Origin: Eutreptiella sp. 'Long Island Sound 2002'
Taxonomy: Eukaryota > Euglenozoa > Euglenophyceae > Eutreptiales > Eutreptiaceae
Reading direction: 5' to 3'
NCBI GenBank assembly: GCA_964036045.1
Contig: OZ038381.1
Coordinates: 155,576,352 to 155,640,351 of the forward strand
Length of the DNA stretch: 64,000 bases
In this document: piece by piece, positions 32,706 through 42,200 of the stretch
How positions within the stretch are numbered: the stretch's first letter is position 1
Layout: every line of letters begins with the position of its first letter
Translations under genes and position numbers: made by a program
Notes under the pieces: model-generated
What the model saw: only the letters and a program-made list of their open reading frames with translations
The model's database searches: none
Told to the model about the DNA's origin: nothing

Positions 32706-33193
32706 CCAAGGGCGCCATGTAGCTAGGCCCTCCTAGTGGTGCTTACTGGCCCTGACAGGACCGTTTTGGCCCCTTAGCACCATGTTGGGCAAAATCCAAG
32801 TTTCTCACATCATCGGTCTATAGTGTCTCTCTTCGAGGTGCCTAGCCGGAGGCAATAAAATTTTTGAACACGGGGGGGAGGGGGGATGGAAAAAACATCA
32901 CAGCATTCGGAGCCTTGGAGATTTGTCAGATGCGCACTGTTTGAGGTGAGACCCCTGTAGGCTGGCCCCATGGGCAGGTATCCCGTAGCCTTTCAATACT
33001 GTTTTGTCTGCAACATGATGCATGATGTCACGTGGCCTTCTTCACCTGGATGTAGCACATGTGGTCCAGTGCACAGAATCTAGTGTGACACAAAGCCACT
33101 GTTGCCTGCTTGTTAACGTAGGTTGTTCGCCGCTGCCTTACGCTCTCAAGTTCTCCAAATTCGTGATTTCCAGGGTCTCTGAACTCTTGAAAA

Positions 33194-33493
33194 ATGGCAG
33201 AGGCAAGAAAAGCTGATCGAGCCAACCCTGTGGATGCTGACAAATTGTGGTGTGATCGTATCAAAAACGAGCTGCAAAGCCAACAGAACTGGGCCCAGTC
33301 CTATGAGTACCTCGTCAAAGACGGCGTCCAGACGAAGGAGGAGCGATTGTTGCAGCTTGAAGAGCAACTGGGCACCAAGAATATGACCCTCAAAGACCTC
33401 AAGACCACAACGCAGGAGTCATTTCAGCAACGACCCACATTGGAGACATTTGGCAAGAGCCAGCACGGCCGCCAGAAGCACACTTGGAATTAG
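33194..33493 (+). CDS. Small protein resembling ciliary microtubule inner protein 1 (CIMIP1/C20orf85)
   Basis: 99 residues from an ATG in good context (AAAAATGGCAG). Residues ~15-45 read DKLWCDRIKNELQSQQNWAQ followed by SYEYL. The W-x2-R-[IL]-x2-E-x3-[QR]QNW-x5-[FY]L pattern is that of the CIMIP1 (C20orf85) family of axonemal microtubule inner proteins. A charged helix (ERLLQLEEQLGTKNM) and a short basic tail follow. Family members are typically a little longer (~137 aa in humans). If right, the host builds motile flagella. The next 250 bases stay open in another frame up to a good GTGAGT donor near 33750, so the gene model may be incomplete. The match is short and by eye. Confidence 0.45.
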   Translation: MAEARKADRANPVDADKLWCDRIKNELQSQQNWAQSYEYLVKDGVQTKEERLLQLEEQLGTKNMTLKDLKTTTQESFQQRPTLETFGKSQHGRQKHTWN

Positions 33494-34510
33494 AATGTGG
33501 AATAGGGGAATCACTTTTGGACACTCTGAGATACTCAGACCAACCCGTATGTCAACAACATCCCGAAATTCTAGCAAATCCCCACAGTTTTCAAGCTTCT
33601 GTCGTCAAGGAGGGCAAACAATGGTGTCCAGCCAAAGATACCCATGGACCTATCAGTGGGCATATGACACGTGCAGTGCTGCGTTATGGAGCGTTCTTGG
33701 GCGCAAGGGATCCCAATTTGTGCTTTCCCCAGAGTATTGGGAAAGCAATTGTGAGTACATGCTCCAAGTCATTATCTTTATCCCTAACCCTGTCTTGATT
33801 TGCATCTCCCAGACCCTGAACAAAAAGCAAGGCCCATCTGTCCTGTTTCTGGACGAGGGTTTTGCTTTCCTCTGATTGTTGATGTCACAGTTCTTGTCCT
33901 GTTTGGTGGCGCATCGTTTGCGGGAATGGGGTGTTACAACCTGTTTCAGTAAAGTCACCTGAGAAATTCAGTGGAGTTGCAATTTGAATGAACATATTCC
34001 AATATTCCTTTTTGTGGTGACCCATTTTACTGCCAGATGTCGATACATTCTTGTTGCACACGTCACCTGGACCGTGGTTTAAGCACCCAGGAGCCCAGCG
34101 TCCTGCAGGTCCCACCCTGCCAGCCCTCAAAGGAGCCCATAGGTCAAGTCTATGTGTTACTGTTGCATGTGGGACAATCTTCATCTCGCCTTTAATTCAG
34201 AGCCTGTCCACCAACCTGTACCATTTCATGGCCAATGTTCACTGTTGCCATTGACTGTGGCTATTTACCATTTGGGAAGTCTCTTTGTTGTGCACTTGTC
34301 AGGTACAGCCACCGACCTCGCCAGGTGAGAACGAGGTGTGAACGATGTGTACATACCCGTTATGTTTTGTACTGCATGTTGTCTTCCTAGCCATATATCG
34401 CACGAAGCCGCCCCCCCCCTACCTTGGAGGTAGGGGAGGGGGTAGGGGGGGGGGGCGAGAAGGTAGGGGGGGGATGGGGTGGGTTGGGGGGGAGGGGGGG
34501 GGGGTTGGAT
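33494..34510. other. Stretch after the CIMIP1-like gene
   Basis: A frame open until a GTGAGT-type donor near 33750 could be an exon (LLDTLRYSDQPVCQQHPEI), but I cannot link it in phase to the gene before it. The remainder shows nothing. Confidence 0.25.
34420..34508 (+). repeat. G-rich tract (GGTAGGGGG units)
   Basis: Runs of 4-10 G separated by TA/GA, G-quadruplex-prone on the plus strand. A similar tract lies on the other side of the minisatellite (34975-35035). Confidence 0.8.
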
Positions 34511-34519
34511 CATACACAC

Positions 34520-34910
34520 AGAAGGCGGTGCACACACAAGGCGGAACACACAAAAGGCGGTCTGTGGCCACCGCAGGAGTCATGTTATTTAAGGGGCCAC
34601 AGGCAAGGCGGTGCACACAGAAGGCGGTGCACACACAAGGCGGTGCACACAGAAGGCGGAACACACAAAAGGCGGTCTGTGGCCACCGCAGGAGTCATGT
34701 TATTTAAGGGGCCACAGGCAAGGCGGTGCACACAGAAGGCGGTGCACACACAAGGCGGAACACACAAAAGGCGGTCTGTGGCCACCGCAGGAGTCATGTT
34801 ATTTAAGGGGCCACAGGCAAGGCAGTACACACAGAAGGCGGTGCACACACAAGGCAGAACACACAAAAGGCGGTCTATGGCCACAGCAGGAGTCATGTTA
34901 TTTAAGGGGG
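34520..34910 (+). repeat. 99-bp minisatellite, four units
   Basis: The phrase TCTGTGGCCACCGCAGGAGT recurs at 34561, 34676, 34775 and (diverged) 34874, that is 115, 99 and 99 bp apart. The longer unit has one extra 16-bp internal repeat. Units contain nested AAGGCGGTGCACACA sub-repeats. Because 99 is a multiple of three, long chance frames run through the array; I do not call them genes. Confidence 0.9.
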
Positions 34911-34931
34911 GTGCGGGGGCTGGCCCCCGCG

Positions 34932-34973
34932 TTGAGCGAAGCGAGCCGTCCGTCGAGCGAAGCGAGCCGAAGG
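34932..34973 (+). repeat. GAGCGAAGCGAGCCG duplicated
   Basis: GAGCGAAGCGAGCCG occurs twice within 40 bp. It is a partly palindromic motif next to the minisatellite. Confidence 0.7.
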
Positions 34974-34974
34974 T

Positions 34975-35035
34975 AGGGGGGGGAGGTAGAGGGGGGGGGT
35001 AGGGGGGGGGGTAGGGGGAGGGTAGGTAGGGGGGG
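34975..35035 (+). repeat. G-rich tract, right side of the minisatellite
   Basis: Repeated GGTAGGGGGG units with G runs up to ten. Confidence 0.8.
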
Positions 35036-35049
35036 GCGACTTCGTGCAT

Positions 35050-35125
35050 ACTATCAGCATAGTTGGTAATGCACTTAACGTCCATCCCCCAGGCGGGGGT
35101 TCGAGCCCCGCTGTGGGTGCGGTGC
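35050..35125 (+). repeat. tRNA-derived SINE-like unit 1
   Basis: It has an A-box-like D-arm (CAGCATAGTTGGTAATGC) and, ~45 bases on, a perfect T-arm CGGGG-GTTCGAG-CCCCG carrying the B box. The acceptor ends do not pair, so it is not a functional tRNA. Confidence 0.6.
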
Positions 35126-35179
35126 ATCGGTGAACCGAATCCCTCGGTTGTCCCAAAAGTACATGCACTTCGTGGTGGG

Positions 35180-35235
35180 AGGAGCATACCTGAAACGCAC
35201 TTGACCCTCGCGTCACAGTGCTCTCGGGGTTCTTG
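35180..35235 (+). repeat. tRNA-derived SINE-like unit 2 (partial)
   Basis: GCATACCTGAAACGCACTTG closely matches the A-box region of unit 3; the B box is degraded. Confidence 0.4.
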
Positions 35236-35359
35236 TCGCGGCCGCGTGCTGGCGGCGCTGCCCAGGGCTGGGGTAAATACAGATAACGGTAGGGCCGGTC
35301 AGGTGTCTCTTCTGTCCCCGCTGGTGGTTCGGTCAACGGGTGTTTTGTTAACATCGTCC

Positions 35360-35425
35360 ACATAGCATACGTGTAACGCACTTGACCCTCACGGCAGAGG
35401 GCGTCGGTTCGAGTCCCGGGGTGAA
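35360..35425 (+). repeat. tRNA-derived SINE-like unit 3
   Basis: AGCATACGTGTAACGCACTT resembles a D-arm/A box. GGTTCGAGTCCC at about 35406 is a consensus B box. Spacing fits an internal pol III promoter. Confidence 0.5.
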
Positions 35426-35449
35426 GGCGTCGGTGCCGCCGGGGTTCTA

Positions 35450-37900
35450 TCTTTTTGCGTTACACGGACTGGCTGGTGGACTTCTTTGGGCATGGTCCTC
35501 TCAGGGGGGGGTCCCAACGACCCCAACCTCCCTCCGCCGCGGCGCCATCCACAAGAGATCAAGTGTGCTTAACCCGATGTATGTATCGCGTGGTACGGCT
35601 CTCGGTGGGAGGGATACCCAAGCTTGCCCAACTTTTCGCACGCCCGCGCTTCACTTGGGCGCGATCCACAAAAGCAAGAGTGCAGGAGAGCTGCAAACAG
35701 GAACGGGGCATCCGCAAGAACAGTGAAGGAAACAGTGTGCCCAATAGGCGAGATCACGCCAGTGTGCATAGAAGGGTGTGTGCACATCAATGTCATGTTA
35801 CTAAAGAACAAGTGTGTAGCCGACATGAGGTCAGGTACGTGTCGTGTACTCCAAAACGTGACATGACGACGGCATATACTCACTACTGTCCGTGGAAAGT
35901 GATCCCTACAGGCTTTGTTGTGCTCACGGGGCAGGGCTGGGGCAAGCAGAACCCCTCTATGAATGCAGGTGGAAGCAGCGAGGCATCGGGTACCCCACTG
36001 TACCCCGTCCCACCCAGTTCCATTCCATCCGGAATCGTTGATGCCACACCCTCTAGTGATCACCCACCATCTCATACCGGGTGCCCTAATGTAGAAGAAA
36101 TCCTGGTTGATGTGTGCAAAGCACTTAGTGATAGCCAAGGCTCGTTTCGCCCATCCTTGTTAGAGGTAGAGGCACTACATGCCATGTATGTCCGGTCACA
36201 TAGGGGGTCAAACTTAAGGCAAAGGTATTATTCACGAGCTGGGGCACAATCAAGGGTGGCACGAAAGACATATCAATGGACAACGCTTCCAAAGTGCGAT
36301 GTGCCCACGATCCAACCAATTGCCTTTGGCGTTGTGGACTGGCACATGAGGCATGCCACAATGAGTCACGGACAACCCACGCCACACCCATTGTGTCCCA
36401 ATCCGCACTGAGAGCAGTCTGGGCTGCCCACCAGTAATACACCACAACGTCAGCACAGTCTGTGACATAGCTCTTGGTGGTGAGGTCCCTGAAATGGCGC
36501 GCCTCAAACTCAAATTGTTGCAGCAACGAACCTGGAACCGACATTGTTGGGGCAAACCAGGAGGAGTTGGCTGTTGTGGATTTGATTGCTGAGCTAGAAG
36601 GCATTCAACCACCGCAGCGGAAGAAGTGGGCAAAGATTTTGGATGCTTTCAGTGCCCTTGCATTTGCAATTGCACCCCTGCATTCCACCGTCATTTGGTG
36701 TCTGTTGCCATCCGGCATGTTTCTTGACATTGCATTGTGCCTTGTCTCGATGTTGTCAAGGGGATATTGCAAGTGCCACAGGATAGATTGTGGTTGCTGC
36801 GTGAAACGGCTGAAGCTACACGCTTGAAGAACAAGTCGGCCTTAGTATCTGCATAGCTTGGTTTGCCTACCTGATGGGATTTGTTGTGCACATCCCAAAG
36901 ATATTTTTTTTCCATTCCCCTTGCAGCTTGGTGCAAAATTCTTGGTCATTTCTCAGTTGACCATCAGCATTTTGGGGCTATTGAGGAGGCACCGCATACC
37001 ACTTGCGACAGATCCACACACCGGGACACGTGTTAACATGAGAAGCAGCAACAACAGTAAAAGCCAAAGCAGCAACAGCAAGGTTGGCCGCCCAAAATTG
37101 GCGCAATCCAACATATATCGCCGATGACACAAGATAGATGCATGCAAGGTACAATGAAGAACCTTACATTCGTAGTAGGCTATGTGAGGTGTGCCATCAC
37201 AAAAAAAGCATGTGTCAGCGGGGTCCACATATTTGGGTTCGGTGTACGTCCGAGCCACCTCCCAATGCATTGCTGGGGTCCCGGGTGTGGAGGCCGACTT
37301 GGAACGACTGTAGTACAAAGTCTTTTGTAACTCGCGGTAGGTAGTTGGCACTGATGTTGGTTGTGGCCCTGCTAGGTTCTCTTTTTTTAGTACACCCGGT
37401 TTTGTTCCCAGTGCCGCCGCACTGATGTTGGCCATGGCCCTGTCAGGACTCTCTTCTTGAGCCTAATTTTGTTTCTAGTGCCCGATCCCAACTATATTAT
37501 GCCCCCCCCCCCCTTTGCGGAAGCACCGCCTTGTCTAAGCACTGGGACCCGGTCTGACCATCGTTGACTGCATTTTTTGTGGTCAGAAACTTAGCAAAAC
37601 GTGATTGTGTGTCAATTGTAGAGGGAAACAGGGGCTGTGTCATCTTTGGGATGAGTCCTCCCGCTCATAACAACATTATGCTTCCTATTGCAACCCACTG
37701 CTGGTTGTTTTGATGTGATTTTCAGCCATGATTAATGTCATTACTCCTGGCTTGGCTGGTACCGCACGTCGCGCGTAAGCACTGCTTTGTCCAAGCACCG
37801 GGACCCGGTCTGACCGTCGTTTTTCTGATTTTCCTGGTGCTTGCGCAAGGGGGGGGAGGGTATGTTGGCCAAGTGCCAATTAATTGGTGTGCATGATGGT
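35450..37900. other. Region with no assigned gene
   Basis: Several 100-300-residue frames overlap here on both strands without family motifs. Patches such as AVVDLIAELEGIQPPQRKKW (36550-36640, plus) and a Cys/His cluster LCEVCHHKKSMCQRG (~37180-37225, plus) look protein-like and could be transposon or exon remains. Poly-C lies at 37502-37513. Confidence 0.25.
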
Positions 37901-37919
37901 TCGGCCTGGGTGGGGTGCC

Positions 37920-37981
37920 ACTAACACAAGTGGCCGGGGATCGACCCCGGGGCTTTGTGCCCGTAACCCCCAGTGCCACCT
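37920..37981 (-). repeat. Possible tRNA-derived fragment (minus strand)
   Basis: The minus strand has GGTGGCACTGGGGGTTACGG and then GGGGTCGATCCCC, resembling A and B boxes with a paired T-arm. The anticodon arm is missing. Confidence 0.35.
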
Positions 37982-38013
37982 ACTATTGAACCTTGGTAAA
38001 AACGGGGGGGGAT

Positions 38014-38124
38014 GGTAAAACTCAGTAGAAACGAGGTAAAAGTTAGTAAACAATTTTTTTACATAAATTTTTGTTTCAAATTTTTTGTTTACTAAGTTTT
38101 ACCTAATTTCTACTAAGTTTTACC
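38014..38124. repeat. Fold-back element with ~40-bp arms
   Basis: GGTAAAACTCAGTAGAAA... on the left and ...TTTCTACTAAGTTTTACC on the right are inverted copies over ~40 bases with few mismatches, around an AT-rich loop. Further TACTAAGTTTTAC copies follow to 38165. It has a MITE-like form and no coding capacity. Confidence 0.75.
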
Positions 38125-38165
38125 AAATTTTACTAAGTTTTACGTTGCCTGGTACTAAGTCTTAC

Positions 38166-39247
38166 CAAATACCCTACTACACATTGACACTACTTCGCCA
38201 ACAGGAATGCCAGCCCCTCCCCCTCGCCCCCATTGTCTCCAAGAATTGACAGCAACCATCTAGAGACCTCTAAGAAAGAACAACATCCTTCCAGATCCAA
38301 AGACCACCAGGAATGAACAGCCTCCATTGAGAAGCCTCCAAACGTTAACAACATTCTTCCAGAGCCCTCTGAGCAATTCAGAATTTCCAAGCATTTTGGG
38401 TTGTGTATATGTGACTTGCTGGTGTGTTTCTGTCCATTGCACACAGAAGTGCCCGCACATCAATTGCCTACTTGGTGCGCTGCAGCTGAATCTGACTGCG
38501 TTAGCGCAGAACCCTGAAAGTTCAGGTGCTGCGAGCCCTCCACCCTCTAAGAGCCCGGCCTCTTGAGGGGCGTTGTTGCACGGTGCGCACATAGTGCAGC
38601 ACAGCTCAAAAGTTTTTGGACGTTTATCCAGATTTTCCCTGGTGAAACAGCATGGCATGGCAGATCCCTCTACTGCACACCTTCGAAGGAAGCCACAGTG
38701 CAGGGCAAAAGGGCGCTCTCATTTCTCCCACCTTTGTAATCCTTGTACACACCACGGCAATGGATTTCAACGGATGCCAAGATGGGTGCTGGGGCAGCCT
38801 GCTGTCCCTGGGGTCCACACAGGTGGCCCCCTACCCTCCCAGCCCCCCCCCCCCCCACCACCACCAGTAGATGCTCCCCCCCACTACCACCCGTAAATGA
38901 TTGGGGGAGGCGAGTGCAGAGACGTCCAGCAGAGTAAGAGCGGATTCTGTCTTTTCTCGTGAATAGGTTTGTCCCCGCTCTTCAATCCCTCTGTCACGTG
39001 CATTTTTACTGGGGTAGTGCCCACTAGCCGGAGCTCATCCCTGGTTCAATGCCTGCCGCCCCTCACCTTGACCTATGGTGGAGATTCAAGAGCATAGCTG
39101 AAGAAGGGCACGAGCCTGTTCGGTCCAAAGCGCCAGTGTGCCCTGTGCCCCAAAAAACTACCAGCATTGGACACGTCTTGTGCGCCCACATTCTTCTGCC
39201 AACAACTACCTGCACATCTGCACATGCTCCATCTCTAACAGCTCAAA
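38166..39247. other. Upstream region of the F-box gene
   Basis: No exon supported. It contains poly-C near 38847-38858. The promoter and 5' UTR of the next gene should lie here; no clear TATA box seen. Confidence 0.3.
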
Positions 39248-42200
39248 ATGCTGCCAGGATTACCAGGGGAGGTATCCCTGAACATCCTACTTTTCCTGGA
39301 CGTCCCCAGCGTTCTGCGCATGGAGCTTTGCTGCAGCTGGATGGGGCAGCTGACACGATACCAGGGCTATTGGGCTGCAGTGTGCCGCACCACTTTCCCG
39401 AGCATGTGCACGCAGATTGACAGACAAGAGACCAGCGGGTCAGGGCCCATCAGCCCTGTTTCAGGGAGTCCTGGATCCAGTGGTCGGAAAAATTCACGGA
39501 AGGGGAACCGCAATGTATGGATGGGGCCTAGGTATTAGTGTTTTGGGTTCGGCTGAGGCCTGATAGTAGGGCTCGCGTCTGGCTGGGGCATGGGATTGAT
39601 CGAACCAATGAGTATATGGGCAAGTTGAAACAATTAGCCCTCCGAGAACCCTGACGTTGTGGTCTTGGGAAGGCAATCCATCCATGGCTGAACGAGGTGT
39701 TGAAGCAGCATGACTGCACTTGAGGCACCCACAGAACCCACTGCGTAGATCTGCTTCGAAACCCCAACATATGCACAGGACACACACAGCGCTTGTCGCT
39801 CCCCCATGTATTTGCTTCATCTCCCCCTGACAGGGTTGTTCTTTTGGGGGTAGAGTTCCACACAAAAGCTCAGGTGATGAGTGGGGTTGCTGGTGCCAGA
39901 CCACCCACCCGACGCCTTTTTGGCCCACCAACTCACCCCAACCCCATACTCCCCAAACGGGGGCTATGAGTCATTCGCGCCTGCCCTTGATCTCATAACC
40001 TCTTGGAGGTGATTCTGGCTCACCCAATGCACCACAAAATCAGCTGAAGGCACAATTGTGGTCCCCACTGGTTTTGCCCACCAAGCCACTTCCAGCATGT
40101 GTTCCATGTGTTCAAATGCCGTTGCTGAAGGTCATCCATCCATTGCCCCGTGGATGTGAGGGTTGTTGGTCAGCCACAAAAAGTTTCTTCGGATCAAAAT
40201 TGAAAATTTTCAAAAATCATTTGAATCCTCCCCCTGTTCAGCAGGGGTGTTGCGCGGGGGGGTCCAGGGATTTGGACCAAAAAAATTCATCGGGAGAAGA
40301 TTTAATCCCCTGTGGTGTGCTGTGCCTATTGCAGACCCACAGCTACTGGCTTGCACGTGCCCACTAGACTGCACCTCGCTTTCACCAAGATGAAACCTAG
40401 TAAAGGACATCTGTTGGACGGCGGGTTCAGCCGTCAATTAGGCTCCATAACCCGTTTCCCAACCCGAGGAAGCAGGAGATGCCTGCCTGGAAAAGCAAAC
40501 AACAGACACAGCTTGCGGCGGGCACGTTCGGAGCACGTGCTCACATAGTTGTACTGCTGGGGTGTCTGTAGTAACATGTACTCCAGGCACGGTAATTCCC
40601 TTCCAGATGTGGGCAGCTACAACCACCATTGGTGAGGAGGGAGAGTGGCGGTGTAATGCACAGTGCGTGCGGTGTATGTGTTTCAGTGACAAAAAGTTTT
40701 CATGAGCAAACTGGAGTATTTTTCTCTCTGAACAACAGCCTTGTCTCTACCCGCTTGTGGCCCTCTGCGGCCCTGTTTGGTCCTCTACTGCCCTCCACAA
40801 CCCTCGATGAACTCTCAAAATTTCTTGTGTAGGCAAGGCACCGTCAGGCACAATCGATCAAAGCAGAAGCTGAGGCAGCAGCAGCCACGGAAGCAGCACG
40901 GTCCCGCCATGCGCAGCTCTTGGTGCCTCCCTCTTCTGCTTTGTTGTGTTGTCCTCATTGCTCGGTGTTGTCCGCCTTCCCCAAGGCAAATTCACCTGCA
41001 TGGAGAGGGGGCTTGGAAACAAGCACAAACAGCCACACCATGCTGCAGCATGCAGCAGCGCAAGAAAAAAAAACCTTTGCTGGGTGCTGCAGCGCGCTGA
41101 AATCGCTATGGGATTGTAGATGAGGCAACAGTGTGTGCCTTTTACCGTCTTTTGTTGTCTTTCCCACAACATCTTCTGATGTCAACACCTGCTACTGACA
41201 AAGGTATGCTGCGTCCTGTGAGGAACCATGAGACAGGCAGGACTACCACCAACAATTTATGCCAGATTTCAAAGCAACACCAGCAGTTTCCAGGAAAATT
41301 TTGCATGCCGTTGGTGGTGGTGGGGGGGTCGCGTCATCCTCAAACCCGCACAAGTGCTCGATGCAGTAGAATGAATTCATAGCTGGGCCTATTTCTACTC
41401 TTTCTCATGGAATTTCCGCTTGCTGTCCATGTTGGTGATATGATTGCTAGGTATGTCAACGATCATCAGGGGGAATGTTTCCCCGCGCATGCCCGGCGAG
41501 CTACCTTTGTATTGGGTATCTTATCTCTAGCCCCAGGTTTATCCTCACCTTGGGAAGTCCCCCAAGTAGACCGCACTAGACCGCAAACCTTCCCTGCAAG
41601 GCACCTGGCATAAGCCGAAGTATGAGAATTCAACAACACAAAATGTCACTCCCACCATTTCCAACCACCACCCTTGCCATCGTCATAAACTGGGTGAAAA
41701 GGATGGACCAAATTCTTAGACACGGCGAGAAGGTACTCCAAATTGTTTGGTGAGGTGGGGGCAAAAACAGGCACAGGTGGGGCTAACGCTCCCCCTCAGT
41801 TAAGTGCACATGATACAGGTTTTGGTGCATGGCTACCGTCCTTTTGTTTCACCACTGTCTTCCCCAAGACATGGTCCTTGAGGATGGCACGCTTTGATGA
41901 TAACCAAACAGCACACAGAAAACATCACAGTTTGCCCTTCTGTGAATTGCGTTGGCTGTCTGTCAGGCTCACCATTTGCCCGGGGTACTGGGGCCAACCC
42001 CTGGTAATGGGACCGCGGAGAATCTCCTTTGGAAGATTGCATAGTGCATCTGAAGCAGTCTGGAAGAAGAGTGCCCAGCTGACGTGTCCTGTTCCTCCTT
42101 CAGTGCAGCCTGATTGACAATTTTTTCGGTGGCCAGCAATCCGAGTCCTGCTCCCCCTTTCTTTCTCGTCCCTGAGTCCACCGACACAAAGAAGCACCTT

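Larger units (their letters stand above)
29449..33193. other. Intergenic stretch, mostly low-complexity
   Basis: No convincing exon. It contains a GGTGA-type simple repeat near 29950-30005, poly-C at 30178-30188, a long (GT)n, poly-G near 32330 and a TATA-like box at 32695. Confidence 0.35.

Noticed and set aside
34424-35002. Repetitive ORFs of 80-200 codons through the minisatellite
   Set aside because: They arise because the 99-bp unit is a multiple of three; similar frames exist on both strands.
35050-35125. Functional tRNA gene
   Set aside because: The T-arm and D-arm are good but acceptor ends do not pair and the anticodon arm is not convincing; better explained as a SINE head.
35455-36411. 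318-codon plus-strand frame
   Set aside because: No domain, mixed composition, starts inside SINE-like sequence and overlaps equally long frames on the other strand.
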